Source: Coniochaeta sp. PMI_546 (Eukaryota; Ascomycota; Sordariomycetes; Coniochaetales; Coniochaetaceae). Taken from it: DNA of 64,000 nucleotides. How positions within the stretch are numbered: position 1 is the stretch's first letter; each line of letters begins with the position of its first letter. Under the pieces are notes generated by a model. The model was not told the origin of the DNA. It ran no database searches and saw only the letters and a program-made list of their open reading frames with translations. Of this stretch, positions 12,488 to 25,021 are shown in pieces. The position numbers and the translations under genes are program-made. The DNA lies in NCBI GenBank assembly GCA_021432605.1, contig MU271144.1, forward strand, positions 988,606-1,052,605, given 5' to 3'.

Positions 12488-15059
12488 GGAGCTGATTTGC
12501 CGGGGAATATAATGTTGGGCAAATGTATCCACACCTGCCACTTAACGCAGGTCTCAGCGAAATGCACGGCGTCATGCAGGAGAGCCAAAACAGATAGATT
12601 TGGGACGGATTTTATGGACTCAATCCGCAGGGATAGAACACCGGGCTTCAGCGGCTGCAAGACGTGCACACCGCGCAGCCTATCCCCTTGAGATGCGACA
12701 TCCATACATATTTTTTTTTAGATCTTCCATATCTCTTGCCTCGGCCTTCGCGTGCCACATCTCCGGCCTTTGAGGTTCTGACGACGGCTATGATCGCAGA
12801 CCGGACTGCATATACATATATGCTTTCACGGACCCGGTAAACTGCCATTGGTGCTCTTCACCGATATGCGCCAAGATTGTGCTTCAGACCTCGTCCAAAG
12901 ATCGGCGCCCTAGGACCTTCACTGTGACCGTCGAATCTGCAGTACCCAATGAATTCGACCTAGCTCGCGACCTTCCGGGGACAGGTGGCAAGCTGCCGTA
13001 CTAAAGCTTTTTGCGACTTCTGGCATCCAAGCACGACTGGCGTCGGTCGCGGGGTGTGAACTGGATAATGGACGGGGAGCGAGCGGGGAGAGAAGCGAAG
13101 TGCTGGTCCTGTCCAGTACTAGTAACGTACGTACTAGCGTAGGCGACGCCGTAAGAGTCTCCTTGTTCCCCACCTCTGGCTGCACTGGATGGATCACTGC
13201 ATCCCGTTACCGAACCGAATTTAGTCACATTCCTATTCTTCCGAAGGCTCTCGACAAGCACACTGCTCGTACCATCTGGCATTCCCCCATCCCGCACCAT
13301 TGACACATCGACTGTTATCAATGAGACATCGGAAACACACAATGCGGCTCCTCCGATGCGACGGCCGACTCTGGCTACACATTCTTCAATCTAACTACCC
13401 GAGCAAAGGGTACGCGGTGCGGGGCGGCTAGGGTCCGGGGAAGATGCCCTACAACACATACTTGATGAAGGTGTTCAGTGGCACAACAGACAGTCTCAGA
13501 AAACGGTCAATTTATTTTGCCTCTGCGCCTCACGATTATGATGGGGAAGCGGTTGGGCATTCCTTCTATACATAATCGCCATGTTACACCCACTGCCGCA
13601 ATGCTTGCCTGTCTCTCTGTGTCGTTCAGTTTCTCTGACCGGTGTCTCCCGCTTACGCCGCTCTCCGCACCCAGCTGGAGTTTTTGGGCCTTTCTGTGTC
13701 GGTGAGTGTCTCGTCCAGTGCCGCCTCCTCAGCCTACAACTCATATTTGGCTACTCACAGGTAATATAGGCGGGAACAGGCTCAGCGGGTCTGAGGCTGG
13801 GTACCTGCTGCTCATGTATACATGTGTGTATGTGTGTGAACACTCCCGTTCCCAACGTCTCCTTTCTCTGCTCTGCTGTGTGATGGCAGTCAACCAGGCG
13901 AGTGCCTGTGTACCCAACTTTCCAGATCGGTCATTTGTGAGCATCTAGTATTGCTCTTGCCGCCTTCCCCACCCTCTGGTCGACAATGCAGCTAGTGTTA
14001 CAAGGACACCAGCAACAATGTGTTCCCGGGCAGACCTGTCTCCCTCTTGCATGCTCCCATTCGCACGTCAAGGGTACCTACTTGTCCGCCATATATTCTA
14101 TACCTCCAGGTCGCTCCAGCCTTCATCAACTGCGTGTGTTGGCCGTCGCCTCTAGCCAGCCTCAGCCATATGCTACCTGTTCGCTTTTCCTGTATATACC
14201 TTGCACCGGCCAGTCGCCGCAATCGTTGTCCCACACTCTGTTTTCTTTTCTCCAGTCCACCCCAGTCTGGATGAAGCTAGTCGACGTGCTACGTCTACCA
14301 GAGCTGCACCCGATCATTGTTACTTCTGATCCCTTAGTCGTACACCCCCATAGCTCGACTGAAGCCATCACTTCTCATCCTTTCTGGCTCGCTTGAGTTG
14401 AATGCACGCCTACACAGAGTCCTAATACATCCAAGTACAAGAAGACACAGACCGGGGACTGCAGGGCTGGATAGAGCACCGGTCCAGCCACCCAAACACT
14501 ACCCGGGTAACAACCGCCGCCACCCTCTTGAGCGACTGTTGTGCTCCCTGAGAGACTTGCCTTGCCCATATCACTCAGTCCAGTCGGCATTACCCCCTGA
14601 CGCTTGCTCGCTTGGCTTCGTTTGACCGTCTCCCGGAGGATCTTCGGACCCTATGGTGACTTCCTATATCAACCATCGATGGGCGCGAATTCCACGAGAA
14701 ATATGCTAGCTCTCCCCCTCTATCTCCGCGCCCCTACTGAGCCTCGTATTGACCATCGTCTACGGCGTGCCTGGATAGGCTATCTGTCAGACGACTCCTC
14801 GACCTCAAAGAGGCTGTTGGCGCCGCCTTTCCAGCACCCTTGAGACTCTAAGAAGGACTCGAATTCGAGGTTCGCCTGCCCAGTACGTCTTTGGAAGGGC
14901 AGACCTGCCCAACACGTATAGCACAGTCGCGCTGGAGGGATGTAAGTGGAAGTCTCCCTTGGCATTTCATGTGTCGCCACCCCAAGAGCTTATGGGCCTA
15001 ACACGTTGCTGCGATGCCACAGTCGTAGCACTTCTTGGAGCCATATCGACCACGGCGCG
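12488..15059. other. Intergenic: 3' flank of C6 gene and CT-rich leader of dioxygenase
   Basis: About 12.5-13.4 kb holds no supported gene. From ~13.5 kb to 15.0 kb the plus strand is again pyrimidine-rich, like the leader of the preceding gene, and probably contains the promoter and 5' leader of the TauD-like gene. The open frame starting at 14946 runs into the dioxygenase start without a stop, but its first 38 codons do not look conserved. Confidence 0.5.
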
Positions 15060-16518
15060 ATGTCTTCGTTCATCAGCAGGGGACCTGTGACGGTCATGGG
15101 CACCGTGCTGTCCACGCAAGCCTCTGACACCATGAAGTCGCTCGATATTCCCCATCATGAGGTTCCTGCTCTTCCGTCCTGTTTCCCGCAAACCTTGGAA
15201 GGCGAGCTCGCGTGGCATGGAGCTGACTTCGTCTCTGAGTCCACCTTCATATATGAGCTAACAGAGACCGATAAGAACGAGATTACGGCTGGACTTGCAC
15301 ATTTCAAGGGCAAGTGACTAGCTTTCCTATGCCGGACTAATCTGCCGGAGCTCACATGTGTATCCTGACTAACTTTATTTGGCAGGCCTTGGATTAGACG
15401 GAAGTGACCTGTGCCCGGCCAACTTTCCACTTTTCAATCTGGGCGCCAAGCTTAACGAGCTAAGCAATGACGTGTATAATGGCAGAGGATTCTGTGTCAT
15501 CAGGGGCATTGATCCTGGTGCATATGCCCTCGAGGACTTGACTCTCGTCTACCTTGGTATTCAGTCTCATATCGCTGACCAGCGAGGCCGGCAGGACAAG
15601 AGAGGAAACATGCTCGGTTTGTCTGCTCTTCCGGCTAGAGATGGAGGTTCCATCATGAATACTAATGCTGTTGAACCAATTAGTCCACATTGTTGCGGAT
15701 AACAGCAGCAAAATACGGGATGACCACCATCGTCACTCAACCAAGTCTATTGTAAGCTGATCAACATTAGCATGTCTTCTTATCCCCTTCTTCCTTTGTA
15801 GCACACTAAGTGGCCGGATACAGTCCTTTCACAATGAAGAGTCTGGCGATATCGTTAGCTGGCTCACACGGAGCACAGCTGCTGCAGGGGGAAAGTGCAT
15901 CATAGCTTCCTGCTACAATGTCTACAATGTCCTCGCAGCTAATCGTCCGGATCTCGTCCGCATCCTGGCCCGGTCGGACTGGCCCTTTGCCTTGTAAGAC
16001 TTCTGCTCCCCCGCTCCCTGGCATCAAGGGCATGGACCTCCGTCAGAGACCAGGCTAATTCCAGGAACAGGCCGCGTTTCAGGTGCCGACCTGTCATCTT
16101 CTACGAGGACGCCAGACTCATCATGAACTTTGGTCGGGCTGCCCTTCTCGGAAGTGCCATCCATCCACGCCCTACGCGGCTGCCTTCTCTGACTCCTCGA
16201 CAAATCGAAGCTCTTGACGCAATCGAAGCGATTGCCCAAGCTACACAGCTCGAAATCCAAACGCAGGCAGGCGATATGCACTTCATCAACAACCTTGCTG
16301 TATTGCATCGCCGTGAGGGCTTCGCTGACGGCAAAATGGCGATGGAGAAGCGCCACCTCGTCCGTATGCGGCTGCGCGACTCCCGGCGCGGCTGGAAGAT
16401 TCCAGAACCTCTGAAGGGTGATTGGCATGACGCTTTCGAGAAACAGGATGGCGACAAGGTTTGGCATCTGGAGCCGATGCCTGACGCTTTTTTCCCACTC
16501 CGCAAGTATCCAAACTAG
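15060..16518 (+). CDS. TauD/TfdA-like Fe(II)/2-oxoglutarate dioxygenase, 388 aa
   Basis: Five exons: 15060-15309, 15386-15616, 15684-15751, 15824-15993, 16071-16518. Intron 1 begins GC (AAGG|GCAAGT) and ends GGCAG; this non-canonical GC-AG intron is the only one that keeps the conserved FKG-LGLDG reading. The other introns are GT-AG with CTAAT/CTAAC branch sites. The protein shows GRGFCVIRG in the N-terminal half, the metal pair as HNE (H186, E188) in FHNEESGD, and the distal histidine H319 in NNLAVLHRRE, the order seen in TauD/TfdA enzymes. It ends FFPLRKYPN, a typical end in the fungal family. A non-haem iron oxygenase acting with 2-oxoglutarate is expected; the substrate cannot be deduced. 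No signal peptide is seen. The start at 15060 is chosen because conservation begins soon after it; 14946 is an alternative in-frame ATG. Confidence 0.92.
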
Positions 16519-19500
16519 CGGAACGTGCCCTACTACTTTATCGCATTCTCTCGTCGCATCAAAGTCACAGTATTCGCTCGGTCAGCGGAATAGGGTTGAA
16601 ATGAATACGCAACCGCTCACGGGTATCGGTGTTCCGGAACTGCACCTATAAGCATGGAGTGGGTATAAAAAAAAGGCGGATTTGCATGGAGAAGCAGAAA
16701 AGGGGCGACCGGTTGGCGTCTTGGGCTTGAGTTCCGGTTCTTTTTGACCTGCATGAGAGAACAACAGCTCTGTGCTCCCTCACGCCTGGGTTTTACGGAT
16801 CCCTCATCAGAGTCAGAGTTTGCACAAGTCTGGCGAGCAACGACGAACCCATAGGATCGTGTGCTGCTCCGTGTGTGTGGTCTCTCCTTTTACTTTCCAA
16901 TCGCATCATTAATCGTTAGTTACTTTTCACTTTGCTACGTCGGAAGGTTCGGCGGGACCTGTTTGGCATCATCTGTTCTTCTCCGTACAAGCGGAGCCAA
17001 GACATTGGGGCAATAACGGCCGGGTGTCTTTGGAACACTATCGGGTCAGGTTTGACCTTCGGAGTATTGTTAGTGGCGAGGTGCATGCGTTGCGTGGCAT
17101 CTTTTGACCGGTCAGAGCAGTGAATGTCATCGATAGCACTTATAAGGTAGAGAAGACATGGCATTTTTCCTGCTTCACAACTACACGTGTACAGCCGCAC
17201 GACAAGAGCTTCGCATTTCGCATTGCCTGATATGAAAGCTGTCCAGCAATTGTGTCCATTTCTTTTGATCATAGTGCTTACAACATGTCGCCATGGTTGA
17301 CATGACCCGGTTTGCTCAGATGTCCGCCTGCTCGGTGCCACTGAAGCGGAGGCAATCTCATCCCGCCCAGTGCCGGACCGAAGCGGTCTATACTTGCGTG
17401 ACCTCAATGTTGTGATGCAGAACCAAGACCGTGCAGCAGTACCGTCCTGCCTCTTACGCATACCTTGGTACCGTGGGATTGGGCCCAGGCGCATGCGTCT
17501 TACATGTGTGCGTCTGGAGAGTGCTTGAATGGACCACACTGCCATCACGTATGCACCTAGTACCAGGTACAGTCCGATTCAAGATACCTACACGTGTATC
17601 TATTTACCGCGACATTTGGCCGGCCTCAGCCTTGAGGTTTCTTTCATAAAATCATGAAGACTCGTAACTAGCGTCTACATACATAGCGCATCCCGGCTCA
17701 GCTGCCCCACCTGTCAAGTTGGATTGCTGCCGGGTTGCAACCTCGAGCCCCGCTATCAGGACCATGCAAAAGCGGATCCTGGTTAACAATGGGATGGTGG
17801 AGCAGAGCCACCAACGGGGGCCAGTTTAACGCTAGCCGAGCCTGCATCTACCCCGCTGCGATGTCATCATCTGCTTCACTCGAACACTTCAACTCGTCCA
17901 GCCCCTTTCAAGCAAACCATCTCACCCTGGTTCGTCGGCCGAAACCTATGCAGACCAAGTGAGACAGACACATGCTGAGGCGGACATAGTTACGACGTCT
18001 TATATGTACTATACACCGCATTTTCACAATTCCACGTACTATGCCGAGAGCACTCATCAGAGCCAATGCAGATTTATACTTTCTGTACAATAGCCGTTGA
18101 TGATCGCCTATACACTATGTGCGCCTCATATCTGACAGTTCTCCGCCCGTCTGTAAAGAGGCTTATAGCTCGGGTACTAGGCTATGAACGCCATGGGAGG
18201 CTTTCCGCCGGCGCGAGCGAGTCTCGAGCATCTCTCCTGCCCCCCGGGCCCTGGTGCTGTGTGACGATGACAGCATGTGTTGGCCTGCAGCGTGCATAAC
18301 TTTCAAGTGCACGCTGTACGATTGCGACGAGGCACGATGTTCGGCCATGAAGAAAAACAGTCCCGCGTCATAGCCAATACGTGCACCTCGCTTCTCTTGG
18401 GTTGTGAACACGAGCTCCATCCTCGCTCGATGGAAAGCTGGCGTAAATGCAAGAGGTGTGAGAGCTACCGCAGTCTCGGGGCGATGCGCCTTCCGGCTAG
18501 CTGCATTCGGCTGACCCTGCATGGTTGGATGCTGGACAAAGCGTTCAAGTATCGTGGCATGATAGGGAGTCAGCTTACCGCTCGGCCGTGACTAGAACTC
18601 AGGGTACCACTGCAACGATAACCTAGTCTCCGATACCGCGTATCAAAGGCCTCCGGATAGGCGATGAGTGCACATCCCGTTGGCGGGACTCGCCGCCGCC
18701 TGAACCCGGTCAAGCCTGCTGCTGCAAGTGTGATCGCATCTGGAATGGCGAGCAGCCCATTGATTTCCTCTTCCCCGCCCTAGCCATGGACATGATCACT
18801 TTTCTCGACCAAGCGCACAATAACAGGCACCCAAAGAACCATCCATCTTCTGGCCCCTCTTACAATATTCCATGCCATGTTCAACGTCCTCTGGCGTGAG
18901 GTGTGGCCTGTACCGCTGCTACACACTGGCAAACGAGCCTGCATGCGCGGAACTGACGTCGTGCTCGTGTGCCATTCCGAGCTTGGCGCATCACCGTTGA
19001 GTCGTCCTACATGGAATAGCCAGCGTGAAGAGCCTTGAACTTCACCCTATGCGCCGCGGTGATCTGGTATCCGCACCCCCCAAAAAGCGCCGCCTGAACG
19101 ACCAGCTGAATGAACCCTCATGTACCATTACACACGGAGCCGGATCGGCCGACAGATCCAATCCACACAATTACCACGGGCCGGCCTTGGCATCCGATCC
19201 TTGACCAACAACTTTCACAAACCATGGGTGGATGCCAGTACCGACTCAACAAACGTTCTGAAGATCCTCGTACAACCTGCCGATAGTTGTATATTTCTCT
19301 CCGAAAGACCTTATGCTACTCGGCCTCGCTCATTATGTCCGCACAGCTCAATGCAGACGACCAGTTGTTGTTTACGGATGATTGAGCCAGCTATGGAGCA
19401 GAGGTAATGCGTGGACCGATAAAGTTATATTAACATCTCGTGAGCCCGAGGTCAGATGGGTGACGAGCCCGCCAGCAGTTCGGCCCGCTACTGCCCTAAC

Positions 19501-21816
19501 TGTGTGGCCTGCTGCCGAGACCATTCTCTCTGTCTTTTGCAGGCATCGAACACCACGGAGACAAGTCCCAAGCAGCCAAGGAATACGAAGTTGCTTGCTG
19601 TCCAATAATGTTGGCGACTGGCACACAAACCCTCTCACCGTCTCGCAACTCACCAGGGTGTGTATGCCATTCCAGGTGTTGTGTGGCGCCTCTTCACCGT
19701 GTCAGGCTGCCTTTGTGTTTGGTCACTCTCTACCCAATCCTCGCTCGCACTACTTTGGTAGACTTGAGCCATCGATGCGGATCTGCAGTCCCATTACCAG
19801 GTTTCCTAGCTCTTACTGTGCAGATAGCTGGTTAACGCGCAGATCTCGAAAAGCTTGACATACTGACATCCCCTAATTGGCTTATGCGATCCAGACTATA
19901 ATCCGTTCCTGCCACACCATCCCTCTCGTGAAAATCTACATAGTAGCGTCGGTCTACCTTGTTCGGCTACTCAACCAGCGTTGCTTTTTGACTTGGACTT
20001 CAGCTTCAGCTTCGGGAGGACAAGGAATTTCCCGAGCAGCTCGCTCTCAGCTCTTAACCGAGGATTACGGGAATGTGGCGCCAACAAAAAAAAAAAGAAG
20101 AAAAATCCTCAGTTCTCCTTTGGGCAAGCTCTGCAAGTTCTGCAAGATCTGCGGTGTGACGGATCTCCGAGACTTGTATACGAACAAACAACGACGGCCG
20201 ACTTCGGTGCTGTCCCCGAGTGTAGACGTGGCTAGTCGTCCTGTTCTTCCGGCCCGGGTGGCGCCTCCCATGTCCCTCACTGTCGCGTACACACCTACCA
20301 CAGACAGAAGACGAGCACCGTGTCCCGATGAGCTGTAATAGCCAGTTGCAGGTGCGTCCCGGGTACACACAGTCACCGGCGTGGTCTTCAGGTGTCACGG
20401 CATATTGCACAAGTTCTCACCGTCGGCCTTTCCCGCAGCGGTGGAACGCCAACGAACCTCCCGTTCCTGACCTACCCTCCTGCTGCGCTTCTCATTCGGC
20501 TGTAAGGTATACACTACGTTACACATCTGCCGACGAAGGAAACGTGTCGCGTGATCAGAGTACTAGCAGTCAAGAATACGCCGTGCTGGGATATAATCTC
20601 TGTCCAACCGAGATGTGGACCCATACTTGTCCTTCCTGTCTATCTACGCGTCATGGTACATCTACAAGCCAGTAACAAAGGGGGTTCGCTTTTATTTATT
20701 GTCTCAGCTCCAGCAGAGCATTGTCTCGCCTCCGGAGACGAGGGAGACGTCTGCGTTGATTATGAGTCTCGAGGAGGCAAGCGGGACTTGAAGTAACACC
20801 TGGGATCGATGGACGTACGGGAAGAAAACGGGATGAGACTACCAGAACAGTCTGTGCCCTAGATTTCCAGCCCGATGTCGAGGCGGGTCCAAGAGGCCAC
20901 GAACCGAGACGAGCTTCACTCGTCTCAAACAGGTTCGAGCAGCAGGCACATGTGACCGACTGCCTCTGCCAGTTCTGTACGTTCCGGCCGACGTGATACA
21001 GAGGCCAGTTATTGTCCGTCACGATCGCCACAGCATAAGCCATATCGTAGCGGACCAGGCGGACATACCGTTGCGAACCCGATGGACAATGTGCGGTGAG
21101 CCCTCCTTATGATCCTTTCTCGATGGCTGGACCTAGCCCATGCGCCTGACAAGTCGATCCCATCCATTCGAGGGAGCGGTGTAGCAAGGACGCTGAACGT
21201 GCGAGCCTAGAACATTGTTGAACTGGTTTGCAATTGTTACTTGTAGCTGTCGTAGTGTTATTATCTTGTCTCCAGTTCTCATGGGTACTTCCGTGATAGA
21301 CTGCCGTTTCCTCTCGTGCCATCATAGTTTCCTAGTCCAGGTTAAGAAGGCATATACCATTGAGTTGCTTTCTCGCCACTTATTCTGTTCCATCCACCCT
21401 AGCTGTGTACTTCTTGTCCGTTTCCTCATAGCCAGCTTAGAGACCGACCAAGCCTAACTACCGGCCTGGGTATACTGTAGTTCCATTCCATGTCATGCCA
21501 CATAAACGAGTCGTTGATTTCCAGCCGTCCTAGCACAAACGCCCTTGCGCCGTCCAAATCATATGAAGGTAAGAGAGAAAGAAGAACGGGAAAGAAGAAA
21601 GAAAAATACATGATTCTGCCGCCCCATCACGGCTCATGATGGGCTGGATCACGCCATTGGAGCGGTGGAAGAGTGACTGTTGTGCCGGAGATGCCCCAGA
21701 CCTCCTGCAACATTCTTCCTCTGTGTAGATCGGTCGGACAAGCGGGTTTTCCACCGGGTTGAATCGATCACATAGTCGAGAGGTTCATCCTTCCGTTCGC
21801 ATAGGCGTTCTGCCTT
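16519..21816. other. Gene-free stretch, 5.3 kb
   Basis: No supported gene. The longest frame is 210 codons on minus (16916-17548), rich in Arg and Ser with no domain. Near 18961-19206 on plus a ~67-codon frame contains a basic, nuclear-signal-like PPKKRRLNDQ, and near 18690-18900 another frame has a cysteine cluster (ACCCKCD); neither can be extended into a gene. An 11-A run lies at 20086-20096. Composition is balanced. Confidence 0.5.
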
Positions 21817-24319
21817 TCAGATGATCAACAAATTCCCTTCCTCCTCGTGGCGAGAAATATCGTACATCAGAATCGTGTGGTCCATATAATGGAGTATCAA
21901 TCTCCACGACCGAGGCCTCCACTCGTCCGTAAGCAGTGCCAGGCCCTTGGCCCGATGATCCGGCACGGGGCTAATGGCGATCCCGTGCAGGGTACACCAC
22001 GGCCTGAGACCTCTGTCCTCTTCCTTCTTGCGCGGCAGGACGGCTTCGATACGGAAGGCCCTCCGGATCTTGACCCCCTGGCCCGACGCGCCAGACCGGA
22101 GTGGGCCAAAACCGTGGCGTCTCGGGGGTCTAGTCAGGCTAAGCAGGGCGACGCGGCCGTTCAGGGAGCCGAGTACGACGAGCCCAAGCTCCGGGACGTG
22201 CAGATACATGGTGATGCGCTCTGAGATGCTCGGGTTCAGGTCCCAAGGGGCGGCGCGCCGCCGGTGGTGGTTGTGGTGGGGGAGGACATCGCGACACAGG
22301 ACCGAGGCCGACTCGTTATCTAGCGACTGGAGCTCGACGCTGGTTGTGGTCGCCCGCATGATAGAGAAGTTCTCTGACAGGTGTGGCGGCAGGCGGACGT
22401 GGCGCATCTCGACGACATTGGTGTGTTGCTCGCGGTTGCTGGATGCGCTGAAGAACTCTAATAGCTGCCATGTGTTCGACGGTTGTGATACCTTGGCCAT
22501 ACCCGGCACGATGGTGAGCCCAAGTTCGAATCCTAGTTGCTTCTCTTGAGCGAGGTCGAGGGTATCCACCTTGATATCCGGGCGAGTGCATCGCGGCTTC
22601 AGGCTAGCCAGGTTAGTCGGTGGAATTGTAAGCGGGCTGTGAGGTTGTTCGTCGTCCGTGTCATCGTCCGACGGTATGGGTGTGTCGGCTAAAGGCAGGT
22701 CGACGCCCGGACCCTGAAGGCCCAGTGGCCCAGTCTGGGATGCGAAGTGAGAGTATATGCCATGGTGTCGCTGGAGCAGATAGGTTTTTGGATCTGCCGC
22801 ATTGTCCTTTACACGGTAGAGACTGGCGGTTATATCCAGCCAGATATCATTCTTGATCCCATCTCCGGCGGAGTTATTGAGACCTAGTATCTCGTTGGCT
22901 GGCAGTCCCATGGCCGCCTGGTTGCTCACAGCCGGTTTGAAGCTGCTGTTAGGCAGAAGTAAGATACTCCAGCCGACGTAGCTATAAGTCAGGTCAGCTT
23001 TTATAACTCTTTTGAGTGCCCTGCCATGCAGACAGTGAGCGTACCCGCGTCCATTGTTGCCGAGCATATTGCGTGTCGGCTTTATCAATGTAGCTGTGGC
23101 AGGGCCACCGAGGTTCCAGATATCGAGAAGCCACGTGTTTCCATTTATGTCAACTGCCGCTACTCTCTCAGCATTTCCGTCAGCATCGTCGCAGAACGCG
23201 ATGCTGGGTATATTGTGTGGACTATTGTGGCCGTCGTTACCAATGGGAAGAACTACACGCCATGTTCTCGTCCGCGACCGAAAGTGCTTTTCCAAGTCAA
23301 GAACGCTTTGCCCTGACCAAAGTTTGGGTGATGATTGAAGGTCCTCTGCCGTCTGCTTGTTTTTCCTCGTCAACGCCAACGCAAAGACAGTCACGTCATG
23401 CCGGTTTGAGCTAGCAGCGATGAGTCGGGAGTGTGTGTGGATAGCCAGTCCCCAAGCCGAAGCACCGACGTTCTCGTGGAAGAAGGGTTTAGGGGCCACC
23501 CGAGCGGCGTTCCAGCCCCGCGGTATGCCCCTCTCCTCTACAGCATTGACGATGAGATGGGTGTAGTACGCGACAATATCCCCGTCGTCAAATGCTAGGA
23601 GTAGAATCTCTAGGTCGCCTAGATCCCCAACGGTGATGTAGTTCATCTGGTGAGGGAAGGACCTATCAAGAACTCCACCTGTCAACTCGGCAACGTGACT
23701 CTGGCGAGGGCGTAGAATCAATGACACCGGAGGTAATATCTGAGGTGCTCTTTGTGGCTGGTAAACGTATACTTTATTCTGGTAGGCAGCAAAGTAGAGC
23801 TGGACGAAGAGGTCATGTTAGCTTTGATATCAAGACAGAGTGCCTAGGCCTGACAGCAGCCGGACAGCGAAATGACTTGCATTATGATGTTGCGATAGAA
23901 CCGTAAGGTTGGACCTCGCGCGGGCGACATGGGGCACCCGATGGTGGCCAGTTGCTGCCTCAACGTGATCTTGGCCTTCATCTTCTTGACTGGTCTCCAT
24001 GTCGTTCGATGCAGAGACAGGGGCAATAACGAGGTTGTCCGCCGCCTCGTCGTCCGATTGACTGGCGTCATCCGCATCATCCTCTTCTTGGTCGAATCCA
24101 TCATCAGAAGGTGGAGAGTTGTTCACCAGCGGCTCCCAGACATAATCCTTGATCTCTTCGAGGGCATTCGCTCCGAACTAGACATGCATTTGAGCAGTGT
24201 CAGCCAAGGCAGCCATAACAGCTCCACACCGACAAAAGCCATGAACATACACGTTTAGCAGGCTTCTGGACGTGGCACCTCGGACCGACAGCGACGTCGG
24301 GCGAGCTTCGGTCTCCCAT
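21817..24319 (-). CDS. CRT10-like protein, 779 aa
   Basis: Minus-strand exons: 24319-24253, 24170-23881, 23799-21817. The large last exon carries NYITVGDLGDLEILLLAFDD and FFHENVGASAWGLAIH, which I recognise as the core of the CRT10 family. In yeast CRT10 affects expression of ribonucleotide reductase genes and associates with a cullin-type ubiquitin ligase. The N-terminal region is acidic (EEDDADDASQSDDEAAD), then SNLTVLSQHHN joins LYFAAYQNKVYVYQP across the second intron. That intron (23800-23880) has a GC donor (AAT|GCAAGT) and a CTAAC branch site; no GT alternative keeps the frame. The first exon (MGDRSSPDV...) is the weakest part: its acceptor CGGAG|CG is poor and the true start could differ. 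Neighbours on the same strand are GH5 and a receptor, with no evident functional link. Confidence 0.85.
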
Positions 24320-25021
24320 CACGAAGTGCGGCTTTGATTGCAGCGGATGTGGACCGAGCGCTTCTCGTCGAACATGGCATCGGATGCTGAATCGTACGTG
24401 GCGATACGGCCACAATTCAAGTTCATATACTGGTGACCTGCAACACCTCCTACAGACCTTGGAACTCAAATGCTCCTCTTGACTGATTGAAGAGAGTCGA
24501 AAAAGCGATGTCCGAAGCGTGAAGTTGGGCGACAACCGCGTGGTGCTTCTCCAAATCTAAGGTGGGGCATCTGACAAGGATTCACTTTGGATTCACATGG
24601 TTGGAGACGAACTAAGAAGTACAACCCGCCAAGGCCTATTCGGTTATCGATATGTCGATAACCTTTGGAGGCCAGGTCGGACACAAAAGATATCTTTCAG
24701 GTTCTTTGATCTCTGGTAAGAGAAAAGGCAAAAACCAACGAAACTTCCTATTGAGAACGACCCCAGAGATGTCTCGGGGCGCTCAGAGTGCCCACTCTAT
24801 GGTATCAAACGCTTCTAACCAAAACAACTCCTGCTCGCCTGTCCAGATTTTAGCATAGTTATGATACAGTTCCCTCTGACTGTCCCCAACCGCTACAGCA
24901 TACCAAGATGCTTTTGGTGAACCAACTTCGTCATGATCAACAGACCCTGAGCCCTGCCGGCGGCGGAAAGTCAGCCCACGTTTCTACTCCCTTGACGAAC
25001 GCAACTCCCCATTGGGAAGTA
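24320..25021. other. Intergenic, CRT10 upstream / GH5 downstream
   Basis: Both flanking genes are on minus, so this 0.7-kb gap must hold the CRT10 promoter and the GH5 3' end. Nothing further is recognisable; short frames here are not protein-like. Confidence 0.5.
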